A DNA stretch of 64,000 bases, from the NCBI GenBank assembly GCA_000827265.1, contig KN834751.1, positions 254,113 through 318,112 on the forward strand, read 5' to 3'. Positions within the stretch are counted from its first letter, which is position 1; each line of letters begins with the position of its first letter. The stretch comes from Collybiopsis luxurians FD-317 M1. Taxonomy: Eukaryota > Basidiomycota > Agaricomycetes > Agaricales > Omphalotaceae. The position numbers and the translations under genes were made by a program. Under the pieces are notes generated by a model that made no database searches, was not told the origin of the DNA, and saw nothing but the letters and a program-made list of their open reading frames with translations. This document shows, piece by piece, positions 1 to 12,168 of this stretch.

Positions 1-1153
1 AAGTTTTCCATTGGTCCCACTTTGCTCTATCAGAGTGTAAGCCCTTGTCCGACTGCCTGACTAGGGCTTCAATTGACTTTAGTGCATCCCAACGTTCTCC
101 TTCACCAAAATGGTCATCCTCGATTGAGAGATTGAGTTGGCCGACCTCTCGCCGTATATTGTCTACAATCTTTCGTGTATTGTTGTCAATGTCGACACCA
201 TTAACCACCATTTCCTGCAGAGCATCATGTACGCCCTTTAGATCGTGAAAATGTGACCATCTGGTTTCAATGAGTTCGTTGTAGGCTAGGGTGGTGCATC
301 CAAAAACGTAGGAGGGTATCGAGAGGTTTCGAGCGTGGTCAAAGATGGATAATGTGAGATGGGGGTCGTGGTATTTGTCCCGAAAGGTGCGCATGAGCTG
401 AGCAATGAGGTGGGGATATATGGGGGACTGTAAGACTGGCAGATTTGCGACGGAAACTTTGGAATCATCGGCATTCATGTTCTGAAAGGCTTTTCTGGAT
501 GCGGCTTCGAGCTTCTGTGATTCTTCAAATACCTCCCGGACGGCCCAGGTCAATAATTCTTGGTCTGTATCACACAGATCCATCGCCTCCTTCTTTCGGT
601 CCAACAATTCTTCTTCCTCGGTCGTCCATCTCATCTTCTTTGAATGTTTACGCAGCTTCCCGAAGAGTTCACCCAATCCTCGATCCTGGGGAGAGTTGCC
701 CTTGTTGGTACGCCTCTCCGAGGACTTTTGCTCAGATACAGCGTCAAAGATCATTGTAAACATTTCGTCAAATGCGTTCAATTCGGTGGCAGTCATTTGC
801 TGTCTGCGATTGTATCTTGGGGTCTGTCGGATCGGATTTCGAAGTGCAGAAGGAGTAAGCGGGGGCATATTTTTTATATCCTTGAAAATGTGATCCCAGG
901 CGTCTCCATCTTGTTTGAATATTGAGCCTGATTTATCTGCATTTCTGGAGAAAATTAGATGTATCATTGGATTGTCTTTTACCCGCGAAATACGCACGAG
1001 TCCTTTGGAGTTTCCGTGGAATAGCTGCGATAATTTGAATGGGCAATGCGAGAGTGAAGAGCTTTTTGTATAAAGTTAGACGCAAAATGAACAACAAAGG
1101 AAATACTGTCCACCTGTTAATCGTTGCAGACTGCGAAATCTGCAGCTGTACAT
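1..1153 (-). CDS. Mtf2-like mitochondrial protein (3' end off window)
   Basis: Probably a mitochondrial RNA-processing/translation factor of the Mtf2/Nam1 type. A long exon from about 935 down to position 1 reads openly and contains a segment around RQTPRYNRRQQMTATELNAF followed by a charged helical domain, which matches my memory of fungal Mtf2-like C-terminal domains. Splicing two short 5' introns (about 52 and 53 nt, each with a CTAAC/CTAAT branch site) gives a start at 1153 and an N-terminus MYSCRFRSLQRLT...RSYSTE, a convincing mitochondrial presequence with a cleavage-like site. A longer frame opening at 1211 is less likely because it lacks such a presequence. The stop lies beyond the left edge. 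The family call is from memory; the gene structure is seen. Confidence 0.62.
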
Positions 1154-1224
1154 GGGTGAAGCGGTCAAAGTGGTAAATAGATGCCGGCAAAGTTTTCTCT
1201 GTTCCGTACATTCACGACGCGCTC
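1154..1224. promoter_or_regulatory. Divergent promoter, two mitochondrial genes
   Basis: Only 71 bp separate the start codons of the Mtf2-like gene (minus) and the CECR5-type hydrolase (plus). Both encoded proteins begin with mitochondrial presequences, so a shared bidirectional promoter is inferred. No TATA box is visible. The 5' UTRs probably overlap. Confidence 0.5.
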
Positions 1225-3062
1225 ATGCTTCTCAATCGCAGATATCTACTGTCAAGAAAGTTACCGCAATTCGCCAGAGCCTTACAGACCAAATTTCAGT
1301 CTGTAACGCGTCCACCTCTTGGCTTTGCTTTCGATATAGTCGGCCGGCGTTTTTTCCAAAATTCCCAACTCGGACTCTGATCTATGTAGTTTATAGGATG
1401 GCGTGCTAATGGCTGGGCCTGATCCTCTTCCAAAAGCTAAAAGCGCACTGAGAATACTGAACGGAGAAAACCCTTTCAATGCGTACGTTTGAACATGCCT
1501 GTTTTTGCTCGTTTGCTCGACAGTGATACTCGGTCGGTCTATTAGGAGCATACCTTACATTCTGGTAAGATAAACCGACTTGTAAGCTTCGAAACAATCT
1601 TCAAGGTCGCACAGCTCACGAATGGAGGAGGCTATACCGAAGAGGAACGCGCACACAAGTTATCCTCCCGTCTGGGCGTAAAAGCATGTTGTACTACATA
1701 TTCTTCTCTGGATGCTATCTCATGACACTTTTCTAGATTTCTTCCACCCAGATAATACAAGCACACACGATTCTAAAAGACTATGCTAAGGATTATGCCG
1801 ATAAGGCTGTCTTATGTTTGGGAGGGACTGGTGACAAGATGCGCAAAGTCGCAGAGAGGTCCGTATTAATTCTATCGCAGCTTCCCCGCGGGCCAATATA
1901 TCCTAGCTACGGCTTCCGCAAGGCGTACACGACGACAGATGTATTGGCATGGAAATCATCGTAAGATCTTACTTCTATCCTGTGGCAGCTCTTTCCTTGA
2001 CTCTCTGGTAAGGATATGGCCTTTTATACACGTATCTGAATCAGATTTAGCTTGTGCCAAGGTCGGTGCGCGTTGCTGCCTCGTATCTATATATTCCGAC
2101 TAATTCTACCAGCGAACCGACTTTTCTCGTACACCTATCTCCGCCGTGTTCGTGTTTCACGATCCGCGAAATTGGGGTAAAGCTCTCCCGACCGAATGTT
2201 GGACTCGCTGATTTTAATTGGCAATGCCTCTGCTAAATAGGTGTGGACGGTAAAACGCCTATTGAATTGAATCCTTCGAACTTGCTTCTCACGATGATAC
2301 TCGTTGTTCTGAATCGGACAGTTCAGATTATGTGTGATGTTATCCAGTCTGGAGGTATACTGGGGAATCCCTACGTTGACCCGGCAACCCAACGAGCCAA
2401 GGGCGTTCAAGTTGTATTCTGCAATCCAGATATATTATGGAAGTCTGATTTTCCCCGACCAAGGCTTGGGCAGGGAGCGTTTAGGGAATCGTTTCAAGCA
2501 GTATTCAAAGTAAGTGACGTACGACTTCTTTAAAAGGTTTCTGTTTCAAAGTGCGGTGGCAGACGCTTACAGGGTCGACGTACCCTCATGTCCAGCTTGG
2601 TAAACCGACTCAAGCAACATACGACTACGCACGTCGCGTTCTCCATAATATCTTTAGTAAATCTTATGGACATGAAACCTTGCCTAGAACGTAAGTTTCA
2701 TCGTAGTCTGTTTTAAAGCTCACATACAAAAAAAACATACTCGAACCAGGTGGATGATCGGCGGTGCGTAAACAGATGATAATGCTCTCTGACCAACGCT
2801 GATATGTCAGCCTTGGTGTTCAGACAACCCTGAATCTGGTTCGTATCCGTTTCCAAGAGTATGTCTTGCCATCAACTAACTGCTTTCGATAGATATTGCC
2901 GGAGCAAATGCGGCTGGCTGGTCTTCGATTTTGGTGCATACGGGAGTTTTTGATCCTGCAGCTGGTGTCCCACCGACACATGTGCCTACACACGAAGCTC
3001 TGGATGCGGAAGAAGCAGTTTTGTGGGCCATAGAACAAGAACTCGCTATGCTGGGTCAATAG
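1225..3062 (+). CDS. CECR5/HDHD5-type mitochondrial HAD hydrolase
   Basis: A HAD-superfamily class IIA hydrolase of the CECR5 family, likely a mitochondrial phosphatase of unknown substrate. The start at 1225 opens a basic, hydroxyl-rich presequence (MLLNRRYLLSRKLPQF). The first HAD motif FDI|DGVLMAGP is split by an intron between I and D. LTNGGGYTEEE follows as motif II, then CLGGTGDKMRKVA, YGFRKAYTTTDVLAWK, AVFVFHDPRNWGKALPTE, GVQVVFCNPDILWKSDFPRP, and a C-terminal AGANAAGWSSILVHTGVF segment. All are hallmarks of the family. About ten exons are separated by introns of roughly 50-63 nt. It shares a 71-bp promoter with the upstream divergent gene. Exact junctions in the middle (about 1970-2240) are approximate. 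Confidence 0.85.
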
Positions 3063-3461
3063 ATTGTACACCTCATAATTATGCTTACGTTCATGTATTT
3101 ACCGATGAAAGTCTTGCCGTAATTCGGCCAGTTTCCGAAACAGAAACACTCGGAGGCGCGCATTGATATTGATTATTGATTGACAGCAAATCATCAGAAC
3201 TGATTGATTGACACCTTCGAACTTCCTCGAAGTGACGAAGTCAGTTAGTTCTCTTCTTGACCTCCATGACATCTATCCGAGCAGTATCCCCGGCTCCGCC
3301 CAATCAACCCTTGGAGTTTAGGAAGAAAGATGGCTCTGTTTCCAAAATGCGATCTCATGCAGGTCTTTCTTGTTTCGTATTTTTTTCTCTTCCGTCCTCC
3401 ATTCATCAAGTCTTTCCAGGAAACATCCCACAGCTTCCGCAAAACAAGCAGTAAGTGTATC
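3063..3461. other. Intergenic region, possible 5' exon of next gene
   Basis: No independent gene is seen here. An ATG at 3330 is in frame with the next gene's first finger exon and would add about 44 residues, so a longer N-terminus for the zinc-finger regulator cannot be excluded. The sequence before it is pyrimidine-rich at 3363-3413. Confidence 0.4.
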
Positions 3462-6241
3462 ATGGCAATATTGAGGCACTTATTGAACCCAAACTGGAGA
3501 TGCCCATTCCCTCATTGTCCGGCGAGGTTTGTTTCTTACTCCCACTCGCGTCCTTAAACCAGGGGCAAGAGCTTGCTGAATTTTCCCTTTCCCGGCCAGG
3601 TTCACGAGGACTACGCACCTCAATAGGCACTTGCGCAATCGTACGTTCTTCCTTCAATACCTTGGATGTTTCTTATCCTAGAACCTAGACACGAACGAGA
3701 GGGTCCATAAGTGCGATGTATGGCTCTCCAATCCTTGGCACAAGCTCGAAACTCAATATTTAGTTTCTAACAGATGTGCGGCGCTCAATTTACCCGTTCG
3801 GACTTACTCTCGAGGCATAAGAAAGGCTGTAATAATCAGTGAGTCCTCCTTACTCGGAACCTCATAGTAGGTTGATGTACGAACCTTAGATCGTCTCCCC
3901 TCCGACGCAAATCCTGTGTTGCCTGTACGGAATCCAAAATCAAGTGCGATCGCGAGCTTCCTTGTTCCAAGTGTGCCAGTCGAAAGAAGGAATGTATTTA
4001 TGCCCCGACAACTAAGAAGGCTTCTCGCATTCAACGCTCACCTGGTGCCGCTGGTAACAGCAGCCATCCCAAAACAGCTAGTTTATCTTCGATCGGAAAT
4101 GACATTTCTTCTGCCCTTCGACCAGCCCCCATATCCTCGTCGGAATCGAGTCTTGCTGGTGCTATCGATGAACTTTCTGTCGGTTCCTCTCATGATTACT
4201 CCTCGATTGCTTCGACAGAAACCTCTTCTCAAGTACCAGTCGGCAGCCATCTGGCTTCCTTATACAACCACGATATGTTTGAACCGTTCTTTAGCGATGT
4301 TTTTTCTACCACAGACAAGCCGTTGGCGAACGCCAGTGAAACACCCCCCGACGAGACACAATATCACCAACCCGTAAGTCCCGAAGACGATGTATGGTCA
4401 TATTACAATCATGGAAGAAATCAAGCATATACACCTTATGGCAATCATGATAATCCTGCATTAATCCCACCAACTACTCCACTACAGCCCGCTGTCAGCA
4501 ATACGTATCCAGCACCTCTGGCTGTAACGGAAATTTCGCTAGAAGAGACAGAGCGACGGCATTATTGTAAATCATTTACGAGATCACTGCACTGAATTTA
4601 TTTTTAACCACTTATGAACAGTGCAACTCTTTTATAACGGTTACGTGGAGCAAGTGCCTGTAGTACATGCGCCTTCATTCAATCCCCAAAACAAGCCACA
4701 TTTCTTGATCAATACCATGCAAGCATGTGGGGCAATCTACGTCAAGACAAAGTCAGCTTCAGCATTCATGCTAAAGACCTTGAAAAACTTGAGACAAGCT
4801 CTATCAGAGGAACTGGTGATCGACAGTCCATGGTCTTGTATCAGACGGCAGCTCATTGATTTTCCAGTCCAAAGATCAACCGAGCGTTGAAGACCAACTA
4901 CATATCATAGTTACTGTAGTTCTGCTACACACTTTGGGCATGTTTCACGAGGATCCGGAAGAGCGTGCGACTTCTATTCTCTATCATGGTATGCAACTGT
5001 TGAAATCAAGTCTTGTCCTTTTTATAAATCTAAAGCTCTTGTTCCAAATAGGCATGTTAATTTCGGTTAGTGTTCATTCCTATTGACCTGTTTTTGTTGT
5101 TGAGGTTGTATGCAGATGATTAGGCGCGTCAATTTTATTTCACATACTTTTGGTTGGTCTTGGGATCACTACGCACATCTGCCACTGGAAGATCGGTGGC
5201 GCCATTGGGCTTTGCACGAGATGGCCAAACGGTAGGTCATCGATTCTTATGCTTCGATTGCAAGGTCTGTTGATCGTCTCCCTGCGTAAAGCGCTCTGCT
5301 CCTTTCATATCTACAGGATATCTCACAGTGTATTTACTTCACTGTCCCCTCTACATATCAGTCTGCAGAGTTGAGTTACTTCAATCTTCCTTGCGATAAC
5401 AGACTGTGGCACGCACAATCCGCGTCGGATTGGTGGGCAGAACTTCATCGAGAGTCTCCAAACGGGACTGCTCGAGAACGAATAACATGTCCATCTTTAA
5501 CATCAATATGGAACGTCGTGTATGAACTGCGAACTCCGAAAACCATACCCATAAGTCCTTTCGGGCACTGGGGTAAGTCGCTGTTCGTTTGATAATTGAC
5601 TTGCTCACCTATACTTCTATTTTTCGGGCGTAGCCGTCGTAAGTTCGCATCAACAAGGAATCTTTGTTCCATTTCTGAAAATTTTCGCTTTCCTAGATTC
5701 ATGGTATCATAGGTCGTCTATTCACACTATGCACCGAAAGTTCCATAACTATGCAGAATACCGACGGGATGGAGCAAGAGCTGTATTCGATTCAGTATGC
5801 CCTTCACAACTGGCTATCATTATGGATGAACCGTCCAGAAGTACTCGATGCTGAAGCACAAAAAGAAGCTGAGCCTCCCTTCATGCAGCATCGTATGTAG
5901 TATTTATTCATGGCATGTCTGTTCGCAAAATTGACAAATGAACAGCACTTCCTTTTTATTGGTTAGGCCAAGTCGCTCTAATGGCATACCAAGAACAGCT
6001 TCCCCCTTTCGAATCCGATGGTCAAGCGTACTCGCCCTCGAGTGCGAAGATGAATGTTAGGTTCTTCCAAGTGAAAAAATGGCTGCGTCTGATCCGTGGC
6101 TTCTTAACTTTCCATGGGAATAATACGCCCACCATTGTTTGGGACGAACTCATGGACATTCGACTGCGATCGTGGCAAGTCGACTTGGAACGACCTGCAA
6201 ACGATGACCCCAATGGGCTCCTAGGGTTTTTCGTGCAGTAG
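3462..6241 (+). CDS. C2H2 + Zn2Cys6 fungal-specific transcription factor
   Basis: A DNA-binding regulator combining two C2H2 fingers and a zinc cluster. Finger 1 reads CPFPHCPARFTRTTHLNRH once an intron inside it is removed. Finger 2 reads CDMCGAQFTRSDLLSRHKKGC, also interrupted by an intron. A CX2CX6CX5CX2CX6C cluster follows (CVACTESKIKCDRELPCSKC...C), then a Ser/Pro-rich linker, then a helical region with the look of the fungal_trans domain (for example LHTLGMFHEDPEERA and MIRRVNFISHTFGWSWDHY). The last exon (5947-6241) ends ...GLLGFFVQ. This double-finger layout is known in ascomycete regulators such as AmdX-type proteins. The start at 3462 gives a short leader directly before finger 1; an in-frame ATG at 3330 is the alternative. 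The target genes are unknown. Confidence 0.85.
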
Positions 6242-6420
6242 GCTACTGTTTAGAAACGGTTTCTATGTACTTTATGTGTCGGCGCAGGTAGCGCTTCTTA
6301 TCTTTAATATCTTATCTTATCTGCGAATACTTTGAAGCTTGACAGTGACATGCAGGCACCTTTCAGATATACGTTCTATGCCCCTCTTACGTTGTCAGTT
6401 TGTTTGCTATACAGCGAACT

Positions 6421-7536
6421 ATGCTTCCAGAACCTGTCCCTTATGCTAAGCGCAGGGCTGCTTTCTCTAACAGGAGGACTCTCGACCAATTATGGTCTCG
6501 GGCTCGTATCACCAATCTTGGGGTTCTTTTACTCGTTGCACTGGCTTTTATTTCGCTGCTTATAAACTTTCGTCTCTTGGCTGTCTCCTCTGTGCCTCAC
6601 AGCAGCATCTTCTCGACGTTAGGCAGAACTGGCGAGCTCGCAGACCTTGACCACCTCATCTTAGTTCCCGGACATGCTATTTGGAATGGGCCTTCTGTTG
6701 ATTACAGACTAGACGAAAATATGTGGACATTAGAGCCTTATCAAAGAAACGGTGGACGCTTAGAGGCATTTTATCAACATATCGCTCATGCGTAAGGTTT
6801 GCTTTTCTCATCAGAGCTCGCACCCCGGCTGACTTGCTCCTTACCAAGGGCTAGATTGTCTCTTCAGGATAAGCATTCACTTCTGGTCTTCAGCGGGTAG
6901 GTCTCGTTTATTAAGTTTTCAAGGTAGGGTTAGCTATCTCAACCGTAAGCTTGCAGTGGCCAAACCCATCGAGCAACAACGACCACCGAAGCAGAGTCCT
7001 ACCTGAGATTGGCACTGCAATCTGACCTTCTGCCGCATGACTTCGCTCGAGTAACTACGGAAAACTATGCATTGGATTCTTTTCAAAATCTGCTCTTCTC
7101 CATTGCTCGGTTCCATGAATACACAGGTGTGTACCCTGCAACTATCACGGTCGTTGGGTACGAGATGAAACGGAAGAGATTCACGGATCTTCATCGAGTC
7201 GCAATCCGTTGGCCCATGCATCAGTTCGAGTACATCGGGATTGACAGCGATGACGTTGCAGAAGCAATCGTCGCTCGGGATGGAGAGGTAAGTTCAAGCT
7301 TTACTCTCAAAGAAATATCTTCTAATGAGCTATAGAATGCATTCGGGTACATTCCCTACGCGAAGGATCTATATGGCTGCCACTCTGAGCTTCTACGCAA
7401 GCGAAGATCGAGAAACCCACATTCTCGATTTCATCCATATCATACCTCCTCTTCAGAAATCAGCACTCTGATGGAATGGTGCCCCACGGACGCCGACACG
7501 CTGTACAATGGGATCCTACCTTGGGACTTGAATTGA
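6421..7536 (+). CDS. DUF218 (YdcF-like) single-pass membrane protein
   Basis: The protein starts MLPEPVPYAKRRAAF and has one strong membrane helix at about residues 33-57 (NLGVLLLVALAFISLLINFR). A DUF218 domain follows: DHLILVPGHAIWNGPSV, an intron near 6795, then LLVFSGGQTHRATTTTEAE, RVTTENYALDSFQNLLFSI, ITVVGYEMKRKRFTDLHRVA. These segments match the YdcF/DUF218 fold found in fungal and bacterial envelope proteins. The catalytic role in fungi is not established. At least three introns are needed. The stop is at 7534-7536, about 80 bp from the 3' end of the convergent receptor gene. Confidence 0.8.
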
Positions 7537-7619
7537 GCATGAGAGACGCGTTGTAACTCATACAATTATTATACGAATCATTATACAAACTAGTGTAGAA
7601 ATACGTGCAACATGTACTA

Positions 7620-9650
7620 TTATCTGAACGGAGAACGAGGAATAGAGCATTCGGGGTTCGTTTTGGAACTCTCATCACGCCCAGGTGAAGGTACACTGAG
7701 AATTTCTTCTTCAACTTCGCCCATGGAATTGATTCTACGGATCGGGACAATCAGCGAAGGAGGACGAGGATGCCGCACCGTTTTGCGAATCTGAAGCGGT
7801 GCGACAGTATGCTCATAAGGAATAGAGACACCGCTGGAAGTCTCGCTCATCATAGCGGAAGCTCTGTGTAAAGTCGATCCTCTGTGTAAAGTCGATTCTC
7901 TGTGTAAGGTCGATTCTCTGTGTAAAGTCGATCCTCGTTCCAAGTCGGCAACGACATCTTGACCCTCCTGCTTATATCGCTCACTGAAACCATAGCCTAT
8001 AACAGTCGCGGAAGCCGCGTAATACGGGTCGGATTCTTCTGAGTTGATATCCGAAGCGATAGATTCGACAGGCTCAATAGGTTTGGGTTTGGAGATAGAC
8101 CTCTTCAGTAGAACCACCGATTCTGGGGGAAGGATTTGTCGACACGTGCAAAAGAGGGTGACATTCACGCAGCCTGACAGAAGAAATACCGTTTCACTGC
8201 AAATTCGTATGAGCGTCGACAAATCTGTAGAAACAAGCACCACAATACCAGAACACAGTGCCTTCAAAGGGAACCTTATGCCCGGTCCATGCAACGAAGC
8301 GCGAAATGGCAATAGGTAAGATAATAAGACTGTATGCTATCTGTTCACTAGCGTCAGCAAAATGAGTTCAAGCTCCCGATCTTTACGCACTGGATAGCTA
8401 CAGCATAGGTGCTCAGTCAGTATTAGCCAATTGGAATTCACAAGACATACAGAAGCATTTGTTTCGCAATCAACATTCCTTTATCATCGAAATGACGGCC
8501 TATTGGGCGTTCCTGTGCATGTTTGTGGAATGTTATTCGCCAACCCTTGAGAGTCATATTTCCACGTAGACGCAGATGAATGAGCCCGTGAAGAATGAAG
8601 CACAGGAACGCCGCCAGGAACATCTTCGGAAGGTATATTCAACATCTAGTATTTTAAAACGCAAATCAACCTTACAAACAAATAATCCAGCCTGAAAAGT
8701 TATGTTGAATAATGAGGAAACAAGGTCGAGGGCAAGATAAGACTCACGTTATACGAGGAGTCTCATAGCCGTCCGCTATCCAGCACCAGTACCCAGAAAT
8801 CCCAACTTGTCGTTCGAATCAGCCATTGCAAATTACTGTAAGGATTAGAGACTTACAAAATGGACCACGGGCGACTGTATCAAGTACGGCAGGACCTGAT
8901 ATAACGACGGCGAAAATACCAGACCAGCCTGCGATGAGCGTCGCAAATAGGGTAAACTTATTCGGTTTGACTTCTAGAACTAGAAGACAGAATGTATGCA
9001 CAGCGATGATCTTGGAATTTGGGTCATTATCCTGGCTGTATACAGGGATAATATGAATGGCTCACAAAGGTCCACAGTCCAGTCCCCACGTCTGCGATTT
9101 GCTTCAAAGTACCTGGAGCGACTAGGATCAGGCAAAAGAAGATGTCATCAAATAATGATTCAGACCCTGTGCAGTGCAGAAATTGTCCAACACTACTGCA
9201 CCGAGGCCGACCCATCGACCACTGTAAAGAGACCCGATCGCTTTCTCGATGTTCAGTGCGATGATCAGTTCCCCAATCCAGAAGCATACCTTGAATGAGA
9301 TCACAGAATAGAAGTGAAACAAAGTAGAAAGCGACATGTGTTCGGACAAAGAGATGCTCTTCGCTCTTGTATGACCGGGTACGAAAAGCGGATAACTGCG
9401 ACAAGTCAGACATCGTTAGAAATGAGAGGTAATTAACGACGTACCGAGATAATCGCCAGAAGTCCGATTACAGCCACCAAGGACAAAGTAGACACGACGA
9501 GAGTAAACTTTCAATTTTGGTTGGATTGAGAGGTGGTGAATGAATATCAATGCGACTCACAGTTACCCCAGATTGTTCCTTGGAAGAATAAGCCACCCGC
9601 GTGAGTAGTTGTTCACCGTTCGGAAGTTTGATTATAGTGTAATTGGACAT
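7620..9650 (-). CDS. Seven-helix receptor, Git3/cAMP-receptor-like
   Basis: Probable G-protein-coupled receptor of the plasma membrane. The start at 9650 gives a short extracellular N-terminus, then helix 1 (FTLVVSTLSLVAVIGLLAII). SAFRTRSYKSEEHLFVRTHV leads into helix 2 (AFYFVSLLFCDLIQ), and the loop AIGSLYSGRW follows with a NFCTAQG helix 3 start. Further helices are seen in VHTFCLLVLEVKPNKF, IAGWSGIFAVVISGPAVL, MFLAAFLCFILHGLI and GIVVLVST...NVTLFCTCRQILPPES. A GISGYWCWIADGYE-like extracellular loop is also present. The exon set is split by many introns. The cytoplasmic tail (from about 8130 down to 7620) is Ser/Thr-rich and carries four copies of an STLHR hexapeptide from an 18-bp minisatellite. 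Ligand and coupling are unknown; a G-alpha lies 20 kb away at 30001. Confidence 0.78.
7863..7934. repeat. Four tandem 18-bp units in receptor tail
   Basis: Four consecutive 18-bp copies (7863, 7881, 7899, 7917) differ by one or two bases. They are multiples of three and encode S-T-L-H-R-x repeats in the cytoplasmic tail of the receptor, so copy number can change without a frameshift. Confidence 0.95.
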
Positions 9651-10245
9651 GCGTCAAAGTAATTCAGTATAATAAAATGATATGAAAGGACAGAGTCCAG
9701 CTCGTCCGGATGGAATCTTCACGGTCAACGTTGAAGATGGAAGTAGGATCCAAAGGACACTTGGCTGCTTCGAACCAGTTCAGATGATACAAATTCCCAC
9801 GCATAGCCATCAAGCGTGGATAAGTTGTATAGCAGCTTGGTTTACAGTGTGTTCGGACATCAATGATTGTGTTTAAGATGCTTCTTCCAATTTCAAAGGC
9901 AAGAAGATTAGGGAGTTTCCCAGGTCAAGAAAGGAATGCACCTCCTGCGAAAATGTGCGTTTCGTCCGGCGGTACAGACTGTATACATGGTTTTCTACAC
10001 AAATAAAGCGCTGCTCGGAAAAGAAATCACCGTTTTTGTGGCAGTAATCGCAACCTCTTTTCCCGACCGCGTGTTGTAACAAATAAATACTTCTCAACAC
10101 CAGGTCAACCTATCCACTGAACACCCTTGGACTTGGGAAGGTAACGAGACTGTTATTTTCCCGAAAGAGCCATTGAGTATACACCGCAGTATGTCAAAGT
10201 AGGCGTAGGATCGGGGAGAGTTCTCCTCGAATAATACTCCGATTC
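9651..10245. other. Intergenic region
   Basis: About 600 bp lie between two minus-strand genes, acting as promoter for the receptor and 3' flank of the next gene. Short open frames here show no recognisable protein features. Confidence 0.5.
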
Positions 10246-12168
10246 CTAGAGGGGTCTTGGTCGTCGTTGGATTTGAACTACCTTTTCAGCTCTAACAGGC
10301 ATACTCATATCTTCCGGCCAGTCCGTTTCAGCCTCGAATGGCCCAATATCAAAATCTGGAATAGTCAACTCCAAACTAGCCGATGAGGCTTTTGGTTCAT
10401 AGCGAGTTTGAATGACCTGACTAATGCTCCGAGTTGAGCTGAAGCTTCGGGAAAGATCTAGAGTTGATGCAGTGTCAAGGGTTTCTTGTCTTCTTCTCAA
10501 AGATATCTCTAAATGACTCGTCAGCACGGTAATATGTGTAGGTGTAAGCAGATGCGACAAATTACCGTGAAGGTGGATCATAAGACGTTTGGTCATGATC
10601 CATGTTGCCGCATATCCGAGCGAAGCACTGGTATGATATTCGTCAATGGAGGTTCCCCATTGGTTCAACGACCTACGCTGCGGTCTGGACCAAGAATGAG
10701 ATCAATGAAAAAGAGCGGATTCCATAACTTACTTGGATATCCTGTTGAGCTCGGTATATCACAAGATTCAAGACATTGACGGCAGTCAGCGCCGTAAAAT
10801 ATCCAACTCCGTCGTACAACATCCTGCGCCAACGAAAAAGTTTAAAATAATTTCGCAGCGGTCCGGCCAAAACGCCTACATTCTTGTGATCTTGGCAAAA
10901 CTAGTACGAATATTAGATTTTCACGTTAGACCTTGAAAACGTGAAAAAACGTACGATGAACTAGAGACAGACTTGTACTTCAGCAGATATATCATACATA
11001 TTGTGGTGGTGGTGAGGTCATATATAATGGCAACAATATAGTAGATCCAAGCCCCGAACTGCTCAACTTGGAAAACCCCACGACAACTTGTTGAGAAAAG
11101 GGTGTTAAAGCAACGATCCAAATGCAAGAAAACGTGATGCCGTACTTTCTCTAGAAAATTTTTGAGAAAATCGGAATTAAACTAATGAGATAATGAGCAG
11201 CGCACATATGAAGGGTCCAGGCGCGCTGGAGCAGATGAACACCGTTTAGCTACCGAGATCTCATTCATCTTGAATACTTACGAGTTCGTTGATAAAGATT
11301 AGTAAGTCCTTCCAACTAAATCGCTGTAAATTTTGGATAGGCATGGATAAAAACAGTGCGCACGGTGGTAGCAGCAATGAGTAAAGCCAAAAGAATCCAC
11401 CCGAGTAGCCTAGACCGCTTTGATAGATTGAAAGCGCTTTGTTCTCGCTCAGATTCGTTGAGGTAATTTAAGGCCGCTTCTTACCGGAGGCCCAAAATTA
11501 CTTGGGATACCACGGATTGTAGGACTTGATAGAGCCCACGTCGTCGATAAGTTCAATCTCGAGGCTGAGCACCACAACGAACCTTTGAATACCGGAGGAA
11601 TCAGGTAAAATTGCTTGCAGAGGTGTTCGTTGAAGTGCGAGTAGAAATAGCCAAAGTTACTCAGTGATATAGCGGCTATACTTGTAGACCTGCGAAGTTT
11701 TAGGTTACTACATCTCCTCGAGTGAGCATTGAACGACACAACTGAATTAGAAGAAAAAGGATAAACGATATCCTAAAATGAACAGAGCTAATTTGAGACC
11801 GTCTCTATGAGCTGTAATTAGAGTATTCGCACGATATGTGAGGAGCGTTCCATTGTTCTCGAGTATATCTCCAGGTACTCGGGGCAGTTTCGAGGAAGCT
11901 GAGAAAATCAGATGATTGGTAACCAAGTTGTGATCTTGTGCTCACTCATACAGAGCTATCGACAGAGATGCAATCCGTAGGTATGCATCCAACCGATATG
12001 AACTTTCGCCCAGATACTCGCCATCCATGACAATTCGGACGACAGTTGCATACGCCTGCAAGAAGAGAACGTGGTAGATGGGAGTCAGCCTTTTAGTTAG
12101 CGCTTTAAATGCTCAATGCACAGAGCGGAGACATGACAGTGTGCGAATGATTCGTGTATTTCCGGCAT
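10246..12168 (-). CDS. Basidiomycete seven-helix membrane protein family
   Basis: A multi-pass membrane protein of a large basidiomycete family of unknown function. The conserved C-terminal part is clear: MLYDGVGYFTALTAVNVLNL, then after an intron TSASLGYAATWIMTKRLMIH, then a cytoplasmic tail ending RPRPL. Upstream segments include AWIYYIVAIIYDLTTTTICM, CKQFYLIPPVFK, FLETAPSTWRYTREQWNAP and an N-terminal VVRIVMDGEYLGESSYRLDA followed by AYLRIASLSIALYE. The start is uncertain: an ATG at 12168 opens MPEIHESFAHCH and needs a weak donor to join the second exon. Similar proteins are often described with DUF6533-like N-termini. It lies next to another seven-helix gene, but the two are not obvious duplicates. 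Confidence 0.65.

Noticed and set aside
933..1211. 92-codon frame starting at 1211 as first exon of the Mtf2-like gene
   Set aside because: It is out of frame with the conserved domain. A start at 1153 with two consensus introns gives a continuous protein and a clear mitochondrial presequence.
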